Part shown: piece by piece, positions 1 to 7,477 of the stretch
How the letters are laid out: each line of letters begins with the position of its first letter
How positions within the stretch are numbered: the first letter of the stretch is position 1
From: Desulfofustis sp.
GTDB taxonomy: Bacteria; Desulfobacterota; Desulfobulbia; Desulfobulbales; Desulfocapsaceae
Direction of reading: 5' to 3'
NCBI GenBank assembly: GCA_029287755.1
Contig: JARFQM010000106.1
Location: 1-12,103, forward strand
DNA length: 12,103 nucleotides
Program-made: the position numbers and the translations under genes
The notes under the pieces: generated by a model
Told to the model about the DNA's origin: nothing
Databases searched by the model: none
What the model saw: the letters and a program-made list of their open reading frames with translations, nothing else

Positions 1-326
1 AGAGCGCCGGATTTCAGGGCAGAAGCTCCACCAGGCGGGAGAAATACGCATAAAGCCCGTCATCACTTGCGTTTTTTATAGAAAAATGGAGGCAGGACCA
101 GGAACGCCCGACATCCCCTGTCAATGGCATGGCGGCAGAGCTCAACCGTATCCGCGAGATTGCAGAGACCGGTCCCAGGCATCAACACCGCAGGGTCAAT
201 CCCGTCGTTAATCAGCACATCCACCGCGGTGATTCGCTCAGCTTTGGTCATACTGAGCGCTTCCCCGGTGGTGCCAAATGGCGACAGGAAATGAATGTCC
301 TGATCACGCAGCCGTGGTGATTTCAT
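1..326 (-). pseudogene. DapA-family aldolase/synthase remnant, broken and cut by window edge
   Basis: From an ATG at 326 the frame reads 87 residues to a stop at 63-65. The stretch with GTTGEALSMTKAERI, then a GTG motif, HAIDRG and VLPPFFYK is typical of the N-terminal third of the DapA/KDG aldolase/N-acetylneuraminate lyase superfamily (TIM-barrel, Schiff-base lyases). Family members have about 35 more residues before GTTGE, including the first barrel strand and the TPF motif; these are missing. At about 71-76 a run of six A (minus strand) shifts the frame. Removing one A restores NASDDGLYAYFSRLVELLP, the expected continuation, which then meets another stop at 14-16. An ATG at 337-339, behind GGGAGGAAG that starts in the methyltransferase stop region, is followed directly by TAA, as if the 5' coding part had been deleted. 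The catalytic lysine region would lie outside the window. Family is clear; the exact reaction is unknown. The frameshift could be a sequencing error in a homopolymer, but the missing N-terminus argues for real decay. Confidence 0.75.
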
Positions 327-348
327 TTCTTGGTTACATCTTCCTCCC

Positions 349-1149
349 TCAAGCCCCAATGGCACCTGACCTGCTGGCCGTGATGAAACGCATGCAGTAG
401 TCGTCGTTTCCGGCAAGCATATCAGAGGTGAGAACCACCTGCATGGCCTCCCGGTCAAGGGGATCCATGATTGCCGAGTCAAATCCGTGGGCCACCATCA
501 TCGCCAGAAAGCTGCGGTTGATGACCCTTCTCTGCGGCAGTCCATAAGAGATGTTGGACAGCCCGCCGGTGGTGTGAACACCTTCGATTTCGGTCATTAT
601 GGCCTGCACGGCGCTCATCACCATCCGACCGTTGCCGGTATCGACACTGATCGGCTGAATGAGCGGATCAATAAAAATGTCGTCACGCCCGAAACCGATG
701 TTCTCCAGTTCCGACACCAGCGTGTGGGCCCTTGAAATTATATCTCCGGCTGTCTTCGGCATACCCGAATCATCCATACAGAGGGCGACGATTCTGCAGT
801 CCTTGCCTTTGAGATAGTCGATCATCGGTTCGAACCGATCCTTTTCGAGACTGATGGAATTGACCAGCGGCTTTTTATTTACCAGTCCATACGCCATCTC
901 GAGGATGACCGGGTCCGGGCTGTCGAGGCAAAGCGGCAGGTCGGTGGCCCCCTGCACCACCTCGAGGAGCCATCTCATATCCTCTTCTTCGTGACCGATC
1001 CTGGCACCCGCATTGACATCGATATAGGTCGCCCCGGCCTCAGCCTGCCTGTTCACCTCATCTCTGATGTAGTCAGCATCACGATCGGCGGCAGCGGCTT
1101 GTACTTTTTTCAGAGTCGTGTTGATACGTTCGCCAATAACAGTAAACAT
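349..1149 (-). CDS. Methyltetrahydrofolate:corrinoid methyltransferase-type pterin-binding protein
   Basis: A 266-residue cytosolic TIM-barrel protein of the pterin-binding (DHPS-like) family. Family members such as AcsE/MtgA-type enzymes move the methyl group of methyl-tetrahydrofolate to or from a Co(I) corrinoid protein. Visible signatures in order: VIGERIN at residues 4-10, IDVNAG at 43-48, CLDS with Asp76, VNSIS at 96-100, FIDPL with Asp161, and GLSNISYGLP at 196-205 containing the Asn expected near the pterin. The length fits the single-domain methyltransferases of about 260-290 residues; there is no B12-binding or activation domain. The frame stays open upstream to 1278, but those 43 residues show no conservation and the fold begins directly at the ATG at 1147-1149, so I use that start. 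The upstream GGTGG is a weak ribosome site. No corrinoid protein or mttB-like partner is visible in the window. The following gene, a DapA-family remnant, begins just after the stop and was probably co-transcribed. Family assignment is strong; the methyl donor/acceptor pair is not determinable. Confidence 0.9.
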   Translation of the reverse strand: MFTVIGERINTTLKKVQAAAADRDADYIRDEVNRQAEAGATYIDVNAGARIGHEEEDMRWLLEVVQGATDLPLCLDSPDPVILEMAYGLVNKKPLVNSISLEKDRFEPMIDYLKGKDCRIVALCMDDSGMPKTAGDIISRAHTLVSELENIGFGRDDIFIDPLIQPISVDTGNGRMVMSAVQAIMTEIEGVHTTGGLSNISYGLPQRRVINRSFLAMMVAHGFDSAIMDPLDREAMQVVLTSDMLAGNDDYCMRFITASRSGAIGA

Positions 1150-1650
1150 AGTCCACCACGTTCTTGAGATTAATCTGTTTCGGTCTCCATACCAGTATTG
1201 CCTTCGCCAGTTAAAGGCCGACCCCGCGTCGGGGACATAGCCGTCGGTCCCAATTCCATCGGCTAAGTTCTGACTCAACGGGGCGCCGCCTCTGGTTTAT
1301 TGCAGGCGTATCCTCACCTTACGATATTGTACAAATTGTTCATTACTTTCCTCGACTCGGGCGCACTCAGGGATTTAAGGCTGTGCCCGAATAGAGGAAG
1401 CCGCCCGGTCTCCCATGTATTCCGGCCCGATTTCAGCTTTTCGCTCTTCTCATATACTTTCTACAGGATTGCAAAGGAAGATTGCCGGGCACCACCTCAG
1501 TTATGAATGACAGGCTGAAACACCTCCGGTGGCTCAGTTCGAAGGCCTCACTGAGAATCTGATTGTGATCATGGACCGGCTCAGATATGGTTGACTGAAA
1601 TGGAAATTCTGCCCGATACGGATGCCGATCATCCTGATGAGGATGTAGCG
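1150..1650. other. Intergenic region between divergent methyltransferase and MFS genes
   Basis: About 500 bp lie between the two divergent starts. Frames that stay open here (1150-1278 minus, 1300-1506 plus) have no recognisable motif and look spurious. A short plus frame at 1511-1594, with a GTG at 1529, reads 21 residues from that GTG and stops just before the possible MFS starts; I cannot assign it. A TATACT hexamer at 1453-1458 resembles a -10 box but has no good -35 partner. An 8-bp palindrome TTGTACAA sits at 1327-1334. No confident terminator, RNA or riboswitch was seen. Confidence 0.5.
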
Positions 1651-2838
1651 ATGGGTCTTCCTCCTCACCAACAGCCCTACCGCTGGGTCCTCCTCCTGCT
1701 CCTCTGGCTGTTGTATTTCTCTTTCGGGGTCGTCATCAGATCTCCCTCCCCTCTGGTAACGCCTATCATCCGTGATCTCCAGATGACCTATTCTCAGATG
1801 GGGTTTGTCCTGGGCTCGTGGCAGATGACGTATATTGTTTTTGCAATTGCTGCCGGTATCATCATGGATCGCTGGGGCATACGACGGTCCATCCTATTCG
1901 GGGCCCTGGTAATCGGTTTATCAGCGCTGCTTCGTGCCTCCGCAGGCGGATTTTTCTCCTTTCTTTTCTTTGTCGCCCTCTTCGGGGTTGGCGGGCCGAT
2001 GATTTCCATAGGCTGCCCCAAAGCCATCGCCACCTGGTTCAAAGGGCAGGAGCGGGGCACTGCCATCGGCATCTACACCACCGGTCCATGGATTGGCGGA
2101 ATGGTCTCACTTGCGGCAACCAACGGGGTCGTCATGCCCCTGACCGGCTACAGCTGGAGAATGACCTTTGTCTCGTATGGGGTCATGACCCTCATTTTTG
2201 CGGGGCTCTGGTGGCTGGGGGCCAGGGAGGTTGATGCCGAGGCCGGCACCGACCGTTTCAATGTCCCGCGCGTGCTGGCGGAGCTGTTCAGCGTGCGCCG
2301 AGTACGGCTGATATTGCTCTCGGGGCTTCTGTCGTTCGGCATCATGCATGGCTATTTTGCCTGGCTCCCCGCTATATTGGAAAATGCAGGAATGTCGCCG
2401 GTCAGAGCAGGGGTTGCATCCGCCCTTCCCTTTCTGACCAGTATCCCCGCGGTGCTGATTATTCCCAGGTACGTCCAGGCTGATTATCGCGGCTGGCTGA
2501 TCGGCCTTCTGGCACTGCTGGCGGGATTATCCGTAGTGTGGGTCGTGGTTCTCGACTGGCCGGTCGTTCCCGGCCTCCTGCTCTTTGGAATCTCCGGCCC
2601 CTGCCTGATGCCGCTGCTGGTTCTGACCCTGATGGAAACACCCGAGGTGGCCTCGAAATATCTGGGGTCGGCCACCGGCGTGTTTTTCTGCGTGGCTGAA
2701 ATCGGCGGCTTCCTGGGACCCTTTTGCTTGGGCTACCTGGTCGATATGTCTGGCACTTATGTCACGGGGGGGATACTTCTCCTTGGTTTCGGGGTCATCA
2801 TCTTCTGGTTCATGGCCCTTCTGCAGACTTCTTCCTGA
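1651..2838 (+). CDS. MFS transporter, 12-TM, CynX/OFA-like
   Basis: A 395-residue integral membrane protein of the major facilitator superfamily, predicted to move a small solute across the inner membrane by proton- or ion-coupled transport. Hydrophobic segments fill the sequence in a 12-helix pattern with a polar loop in the middle (around REVDAEAGTDRF). The loop 2-3 motif A is present as GIIMDRWGIRR at about residues 69-79. General resemblance is to the cyanate/anion (CynX) and oxalate-formate type groups, but this does not fix the substrate. I chose the ATG at 1651 because GAGGA at 1639-1643 gives a strong Shine-Dalgarno site 7 nt away, and helix 1 starts at residue 12. In-frame alternatives at 1591 (TTG) and 1600 (ATG) would add 17-20 acidic residues but have no convincing ribosome site. 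It stands alone on the plus strand, divergent from the methyltransferase gene and convergent with the ABC operon. A link to methyl metabolism is possible by position only. Confidence 0.85.
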   Translation: MGLPPHQQPYRWVLLLLLWLLYFSFGVVIRSPSPLVTPIIRDLQMTYSQMGFVLGSWQMTYIVFAIAAGIIMDRWGIRRSILFGALVIGLSALLRASAGGFFSFLFFVALFGVGGPMISIGCPKAIATWFKGQERGTAIGIYTTGPWIGGMVSLAATNGVVMPLTGYSWRMTFVSYGVMTLIFAGLWWLGAREVDAEAGTDRFNVPRVLAELFSVRRVRLILLSGLLSFGIMHGYFAWLPAILENAGMSPVRAGVASALPFLTSIPAVLIIPRYVQADYRGWLIGLLALLAGLSVVWVVVLDWPVVPGLLLFGISGPCLMPLLVLTLMETPEVASKYLGSATGVFFCVAEIGGFLGPFCLGYLVDMSGTYVTGGILLLGFGVIIFWFMALLQTSS

Positions 2839-2873
2839 GCCACAGTTCCGCACCCATCCCCCCGAATACTATG

Positions 2874-2905
2874 TTAAAGGGTTCTCGGTTGCGGCCGAAA
2901 ACCCT
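2874..2905. terminator. Hairpin between convergent MFS and ABC operons
   Basis: The sequence 2878-2905 folds into an 11-bp stem (2878-2888 with 2895-2905) around a 6-nt loop. On the minus strand it reads AGGGTTTTCGG, loop CCGCAA, CCGAGAACCCT, with one G-U pair, and is followed by TTTAA. It sits just past the last ABC permease gene and 36 nt after the MFS stop, where a shared terminator for both converging transcripts is expected. The U-tract is short, so intrinsic termination may be partial; it is better placed for the minus strand. Confidence 0.6.
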
Positions 2906-2965
2906 CTATCCGATTGAGATGCAACCCGGGCCCACCGGAGGCGATGAAAAAACGGTCTGCGCCAG

Positions 2966-3796
2966 TTAGCCTTTCACCGCTCCCGCCGTCATGCCGGTTA
3001 TGATCTGCTTGGAGGCCACGAAAGTGAAGATTATCGGCGGTATGGCGATCAGCATGCCCATGGCCATAATCTGCCCCCAATCGATATTATGTTCGGTCAG
3101 AAACAGAGAGATATGGACCGGCGTGGTCCTCGTTGCCCGATTGGTCAGCACCAGTGCCAGGATGAATTCATTCCAGGCGATGCGAAAGGTGAAAATTGCC
3201 GCCGCCGCCAGTCCCGGTTTGATAACTGGCAGGACGACCAGAAAGAAGACCTGAAAGGGATTTGCCCCGTCGACCCGGGCAGCCTCCTCCAGCTGAATCG
3301 GCACCTGTTCAATGAAGCTTTGCAGGATCCAGATGACAAAAGGAAGATTGATGGCCACGTAGACCAGAATCAGGCCATGCAGGTTATTGCCCAACTGGTA
3401 CTGAAAGGTCCAGATGGCAAACACCGGTACCGTCAGGACCGCCGGCGGAATCATTCTCATGAGCAGGGTGGTCAGGGAAACCGCATCCCTCCCCATGAAC
3501 CGGAAGCGAACGATGGCATAGGCAGCCATACATCCCATCACCAGGGTGAGTAGCGTCGAAATCAAACCGACGTACAGAGAATTACCCAGATAGCGCATCA
3601 AGGAGGGATCATGCAAAACCGAACTGTAATTCTTCAGAGTCGGCATAAAAATAAAGGTCGAAACCTCGTTAAATATGTCCACTTTCAATTTTAACGAGGT
3701 AAGCAGCATGAGAACTATGGGCCCCAGCGACATCAAACTCAGACAGATGAGAATGAGGTAGAAGATCGCAGTATTGGTTTTGGAGTATTCTTTCAT
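2966..3796 (-). CDS. Carbohydrate-type ABC transporter permease, MalG-like
   Basis: A 276-residue inner-membrane permease of the binding-protein-dependent transport family (CUT1, MalG/UgpE type). About six hydrophobic segments are visible, starting at residues 10-33. The cytoplasmic EAA loop that docks on the ATPase is clear at about residues 171-190 (EAARVDGANPFQVFFLVVLP). Length matches MalG-like subunits. The start ATG at 3796 lies 10 nt after the stop of the first permease gene, with GAGGAG overlapping that stop region and 6 nt of spacing, so translation is probably coupled. It is last in the four-gene ABC operon and is followed by the shared hairpin. It would form a heterodimer with the MalF-like subunit to build the import channel. 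The substrate cannot be deduced from this subunit. Confidence 0.93.
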   Translation of the reverse strand: MKEYSKTNTAIFYLILICLSLMSLGPIVLMLLTSLKLKVDIFNEVSTFIFMPTLKNYSSVLHDPSLMRYLGNSLYVGLISTLLTLVMGCMAAYAIVRFRFMGRDAVSLTTLLMRMIPPAVLTVPVFAIWTFQYQLGNNLHGLILVYVAINLPFVIWILQSFIEQVPIQLEEAARVDGANPFQVFFLVVLPVIKPGLAAAAIFTFRIAWNEFILALVLTNRATRTTPVHISLFLTEHNIDWGQIMAMGMLIAIPPIIFTFVASKQIITGMTAGAVKG

Positions 3797-3806
3797 GGGT
3801 ATCTCC

Positions 3807-4724
3807 TCAATACTGTTCAGCAGCTGCTTGGATCCGGGCCATCCGGGCGTCTCTGGCCTTGGTATACAAGAACATGGTCAGGGTGATCACCAGGACTATA
3901 GCCAGCAGTATATTGGAAAGAGCAGCGGCCCTGCCGAGCTCCCAGCTGACGAATGCCGTCTTGTAAATCTGCAGGGACATGATTTCCGTCGATAGTCCCG
4001 GGCCGCCGTTGGTCATGATGAAAATAACTTCCAGCACCTTGAAGGCATCAATCATCCGCAGCAGCGCAGCAACCACCAGAACCGGCATCATCAGCGGTAT
4101 CTTGATATAGATGATCTGCTGCCACTCGGATGCCCCGTCGATGCGGGCCGCTTCCAGAGAAGAGCGGGGCAGGGACTGGAGTGCGGCCAGGGAAAGGATG
4201 AAAATAAAGGGCGTCCACTGCCAGATATCGGCAATGATGACCGAGGGCAAGGCCCAGTCTGGCGAGGAAAGCCAGGGAATCGGCTCAAACCCCCATTTTT
4301 TTAAGGTCTTGTTGAAAATGCCGAACTGCGGGTTGTACATGTAGCGCCAGACCAGGCCGACGACGATCGGAGCGATCATCATCGGCAGGATAAAAATGGT
4401 CCGAAACACCGACATCCCGCGAATGGGCCGCTCAAGCATCAGAGCCAGACCCACGCCGATGACCATTTCCAGAACTACCACGGTAAAGGCGAAAGTGATG
4501 GTCACCATGAAGGATTCACGGAAATTGGGATCCTTCAGGATCCAGGCATAGTTCTTGAACCCATAAAATACCGCATCGGAGAAAGGTGTCCCCATACGCC
4601 AGTCGAAAAAACTGGCCATCGTGAGATAGCCGATGGGATAGAGCAGTGCAAAGATGAGAATGATACCGGCAGGGGCCAGAAAGAGGTACGGTGTGGCCCT
4701 GTTCATTATACTTGTCGGTCTCAT
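3807..4724 (-). CDS. Carbohydrate-type ABC transporter permease, MalF-like
   Basis: A 305-residue inner-membrane permease, partner of the MalG-like subunit. The first membrane helix is at about residues 13-35; further hydrophobic stretches follow at about 75-97, 107-127, 160-182, 212-235 and 270-290. The EAA loop is at 191-210 (EAARIDGASEWQQIIYIKIP), followed by the FIMTNGGPG motif at about 235-243 that is typical of MalF/UgpA-type subunits of CUT1 systems. The long P2 periplasmic domain of enterobacterial MalF is absent; this is the usual short form. The start ATG at 4724 has AAGGGG 7 nt upstream. A 95-nt gap with a strong hairpin separates it from the binding-protein gene, so its expression may be lower than that gene's. 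Function as an importer subunit is secure; specificity is not. Confidence 0.93.
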   Translation of the reverse strand: MRPTSIMNRATPYLFLAPAGIILIFALLYPIGYLTMASFFDWRMGTPFSDAVFYGFKNYAWILKDPNFRESFMVTITFAFTVVVLEMVIGVGLALMLERPIRGMSVFRTIFILPMMIAPIVVGLVWRYMYNPQFGIFNKTLKKWGFEPIPWLSSPDWALPSVIIADIWQWTPFIFILSLAALQSLPRSSLEAARIDGASEWQQIIYIKIPLMMPVLVVAALLRMIDAFKVLEVIFIMTNGGPGLSTEIMSLQIYKTAFVSWELGRAAALSNILLAIVLVITLTMFLYTKARDARMARIQAAAEQY

Positions 4725-4766
4725 CTACAAACCCCTTCAGTCTATACCATCGCTTTATTGACTGTA

Positions 4767-4794
4767 GCCGGGCGTCGACTTATCGACACCCGGC
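4767..4794 (-). promoter_or_regulatory. Intercistronic hairpin between binding-protein and permease genes
   Basis: In the minus-strand transcript, GCCGGGTGTCGA, loop TAAG, TCGACGCCCGGC forms a fully paired 12-bp stem with one G-U pair. No U-tract follows, so a complete terminator is unlikely. In malE-malF and similar operons a hairpin at this spot protects the upstream message from 3' exonuclease and makes binding protein more abundant than permease. I infer the same role; attenuation is an alternative. Confidence 0.65.
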
Positions 4795-4819
4795 AGCCGC
4801 ACAAATGGCCTGCACCAGC

Positions 4820-6166
4820 TTACTGCTGCCAGGTATAGTAGCCGGCCTTCTCCTGGATTGCCTGAGCCCGCTCGGCAACTATATCCAATGCCTCTTTGAC
4901 GCTCATATCACCCGTCAGTGCCTTGGAAAGCGTGGTGCCGAGCTCATTGTTGAGCTCGCCCCAGGTCGGGATGATGGGGCGCCAGTCCGGATCGGCATAC
5001 TTCAACGCTTCGGCAAAAATTTTCATATGAGGGAATTTTGCATTTACGTCAGAGTCCTCATGGGTGGAAAAACGACTGGGGTTGCCGCCTTCCAGTGCGA
5101 TCATCTTGTCAACCCGTTTCGAAGTCAGCCATTGCAGCAGCAAAAAGGCAGCCTCTTTGTTCTGGGCATTGCTGGGGATGCCTATACCGAACCCGCCTGT
5201 CTGGGAGCCGCGGCGCACGCCCTCGGGGTGCATCGCCCAGCCGACCTTGCCGACGATTTTCGATTTTTCAGGATCATCAACCTCTCCGGCAACAACGGTA
5301 GAGTCCAAGAACATGGCAGCATTGCCCTGCAGAAAGGCGTTTTTCATTTCGGCAAAACCAAACGAGGTTCCACCCTCCGGACCGCACTCCAGTATCTTTT
5401 TCAGAGCCTCGCCTGCTTTTACCCCGGCCTCGTTGTTGACGATCGGGTTCCACTGGTCGTCATAGACCCTCCCGCCGAGAGGCGCCAGGTGAAGCAGAAA
5501 GGCGTGAGAAACCTGATGGCCGGAGGCCCCGCGTGAAGTCAGACCGCCCATCCCGGGCTCAAGTTCCGGAATTTTGCAGACCAGATCCAGCAACTCATCA
5601 TAGGTTTCGGGGACCTTCAGGTTGTGCTTCTCGAAAATGTCCTTGCGATAACCAAAAACCGACGTTTCAGAACCGAAAGGAATACCATACAGTGCGCCCG
5701 TGGGGCCTGGCAGATACCCCTTCTTACCGCCGGCCACGCCGATATTCTGCATATAGCCGGTAATAAGATCCTCAGGGTCGTAGTTAGGGTCGGCAAGTTT
5801 CGGATTCATGAAGAACGGAGCCAACGGTTCAAGCTGGCCGGCCGGCACATAGTCAGCCTTGGAGAAAACCACGTAGGCCAGGAGATCATAGTCGCCTTTG
5901 GGCTTGGTTAGCTCCAGAGACTGCTTCTGCCGCATGGCCAGATATTGCAGTTGGTCGACCTCTACCTTGATACCGGTCTCTTCGGTGAACTTAGGAATCA
6001 CTTTCATAACCGCATCGTAATGAGGATGGGCCGGAAAATTCACCACCAGGGTCGTTCCTTTGTACGGCTCATAAGGATCTGCCGCATGCACGGTTGTTGA
6101 CATGATGCCAGCACTCAGCCCAACAAGCGCTGCTGTTATCAATGTCTTTTTCAGATGATCAAACAT
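4820..6166 (-). CDS. Extracellular solute-binding protein family 1 of the ABC importer
   Basis: A 448-residue periplasmic binding protein that would capture the substrate and present it to the MalF/MalG-like channel. Residues 1-28 form a Sec signal peptide: a basic start (DHLKK), a hydrophobic core and VHA before the likely cleavage site, with mature protein beginning ADPYEPYKG. There is no lipobox cysteine, so it should be a free periplasmic protein, suggesting a Gram-negative host. The rest follows the family 1 (MalE/UgpB-like) layout, for example IPFGSETSVFGYRKDIFEKH and WLTSK near the C-terminal lobe, and length is normal. The start has an excellent ribosome site, GAGGAGG, 5 nt before the ATG. 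It lies 43 nt after the ATPase gene. The family binds oligosaccharides, monosaccharides, polyols and glycerol-phosphate compounds; I cannot choose among these from sequence alone. Confidence 0.92.
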   Translation of the reverse strand: MFDHLKKTLITAALVGLSAGIMSTTVHAADPYEPYKGTTLVVNFPAHPHYDAVMKVIPKFTEETGIKVEVDQLQYLAMRQKQSLELTKPKGDYDLLAYVVFSKADYVPAGQLEPLAPFFMNPKLADPNYDPEDLITGYMQNIGVAGGKKGYLPGPTGALYGIPFGSETSVFGYRKDIFEKHNLKVPETYDELLDLVCKIPELEPGMGGLTSRGASGHQVSHAFLLHLAPLGGRVYDDQWNPIVNNEAGVKAGEALKKILECGPEGGTSFGFAEMKNAFLQGNAAMFLDSTVVAGEVDDPEKSKIVGKVGWAMHPEGVRRGSQTGGFGIGIPSNAQNKEAAFLLLQWLTSKRVDKMIALEGGNPSRFSTHEDSDVNAKFPHMKIFAEALKYADPDWRPIIPTWGELNNELGTTLSKALTGDMSVKEALDIVAERAQAIQEKAGYYTWQQ

Positions 6167-6209
6167 AGCTTCCTCCTCAATTAATGGTTTGGGTTGTCTA
6201 ATTTCCGGA

Positions 6210-7298
6210 TTACAGCGCTACCTCTGACTCTGAATCAAAGAGGTAGATGCTCTCTGGATCGATCGCAAAACTGAGATCCTCGTTCGCTGTCAGGGGGGTG
6301 TCTGACCCCACCTCAATGAGAATCTGCTGGCCGCCAAGACGTGAGACAATCACCGACTGACTGCCAATGTATTCTGAGAGAATTATCGGAAGCTCAAGCG
6401 CCACCTGGCGGTCGCCGGCAGATGACAGCAGGAAGGCAGAAGGCCGGATTCCCACTGTTACAGCCTTTTCAGATCGCGCCTGTATTCTTGCTTTAACATC
6501 ATCGGGCAACGGCAGGGTAAAACCGTCACCGCTCACCACTAGCTGCCCCTCTGACTCACTGAGGATGCCATCAAAAAAGTTCATCGGTGGTGAGCCCAGG
6601 AAGCCGGCTACGAACTTGTTGACCGGCTTTTTATAAAGCTCTTCTGCCGTGCCTTGCTGCTGAATAATACCCTGATGCATAACCACGATTCGGTCGCCCA
6701 GCGTCATGGCCTCGACCTGGTCATGGGTGACGTACACCATGTTTTTTTCAAGCCGCTGCCTCATCAGGGCCAATTCCGCCCGCATCTGGGCACGAAGTTT
6801 CGCATCGAGATTAGATAGGGGCTCATCGAACAGAAAGGTACCCGAATCTCTCACCAATGCCCGCCCCATGGCAACACGCTGGCGCTGACCGCCTGAAAGC
6901 TGGGCGGGTTTTCTAGCCAGCAGCGGCTCAATACCCAGCATCTCAGCCACCTTTTTGACCCGCTTGTCAATCTCGGTTTTTGACTGTCGCGCCAGACGCA
7001 GCGCAAATGACATGTTTTTTGCCACATTCATGTGCGGATAAAGAGCGTAATCCTGAAACACCATGGCGATGTCCCTATCTTTGGGCTCCAGATGGGAAAC
7101 TGGTTTGCCGCCGATATAGATCTCCCCGGAGGTAACGGTTTCCAGCCCGGCAATCATCCGCAGAGTAGTTGATTTACCACATCCTGAAGGACCGACCAGA
7201 ACGGTAAACTCATTGTCTTCCATGGTGAGGTTCAAACCATCAATTACGGCGACATTCCCATAACGCTTGACCACATCCTCCAAGATTATTTCAGACAC
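6210..7298 (-). CDS. ABC transporter ATP-binding protein, MalK/UgpC-like
   Basis: A 362-residue cytosolic ATPase that would act as a homodimer to power the importer. Visible motifs: Walker A GPSGCGKST at residues 36-44, Q-loop FQD with Gln82, signature LSGGQ at 134-138, Walker B FLFDEP at 155-160, D-loop SNLD at 162-165 and H-loop His192. The roughly 120-residue C-terminal part (VGIRPSAF, SEYIGSQ) is the TOBE/MalK regulatory domain, which can bind inhibitors or regulators in relatives. I use the GTG at 7298: GGAGA lies 6 nt upstream and the homology starts at once (SEIILEDVVKRYG). An in-frame ATG at 7328 would add ten unconserved residues. It is the first gene of the operon, which is less usual; binding-protein-first is more common. 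A repressor-type motif and promoter lie about 150 nt upstream. The single ATPase gene is enough for CUT1 systems. Confidence 0.94.
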   Translation of the reverse strand: MSEIILEDVVKRYGNVAVIDGLNLTMEDNEFTVLVGPSGCGKSTTLRMIAGLETVTSGEIYIGGKPVSHLEPKDRDIAMVFQDYALYPHMNVAKNMSFALRLARQSKTEIDKRVKKVAEMLGIEPLLARKPAQLSGGQRQRVAMGRALVRDSGTFLFDEPLSNLDAKLRAQMRAELALMRQRLEKNMVYVTHDQVEAMTLGDRIVVMHQGIIQQQGTAEELYKKPVNKFVAGFLGSPPMNFFDGILSESEGQLVVSGDGFTLPLPDDVKARIQARSEKAVTVGIRPSAFLLSSAGDRQVALELPIILSEYIGSQSVIVSRLGGQQILIEVGSDTPLTANEDLSFAIDPESIYLFDSESEVAL

Positions 7299-7434
7299 AA
7301 TTGCTCTCCCGTGTGATTTTACCCGCAAGATACTTTGAAATTCCCAGATACACGTAACAAAGAGTAGGAAAAGGAAGGCGACCCGACATGAGAATTACCA
7401 CCACCAATGAGTTAGGTTCTTGTCGTGCTATAGA

Positions 7435-7457
7435 GTTATATGTGATTACATATAACA
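7435..7457 (-). promoter_or_regulatory. Putative GntR operator, ABC copy
   Basis: The plus strand reads GTTATATGTGAT then TACATATAACA. The first 22 bp are an inverted repeat with perfect 9-bp arms (GTTATATGT / ACATATAAC) around GATT. Against the gntR copy at 9740-9762, 20 of 23 positions are identical. The site covers the putative -10 of the ABC promoter, so binding would block RNA polymerase. Assignment to the adjacent GntR protein is an inference from its presence also at that gene's own promoter. Confidence 0.6.
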
Positions 7458-7477
7458 TTTAAACGCTCCCTGTTCAA
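7449..7477 (-). promoter_or_regulatory. Putative promoter of the ABC importer operon
   Basis: On the minus strand TTGAAC (7472-7477, four of six matches to the sigma-70 -35 box) is followed after exactly 17 nt by TATATG (7449-7454, four of six matches to the -10 box). The -10 lies inside the repeated operator motif. The same TTGAAC box and 17-nt spacing recur upstream of gntR, which raises confidence beyond the modest hexamer matches. Confidence 0.5.

Noticed and set aside
1150..1278. N-terminal extension of the methyltransferase frame by 43 residues
   Set aside because: The extension shows no family similarity, and the fold begins exactly at the ATG at 1149; the added sequence looks like untranslated leader read in frame.
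1327..1334. Palindrome TTGTACAA upstream of the methyltransferase gene
   Set aside because: Only 8 bp with no symmetry beyond it and no promoter aligned to it; too short to call an operator.
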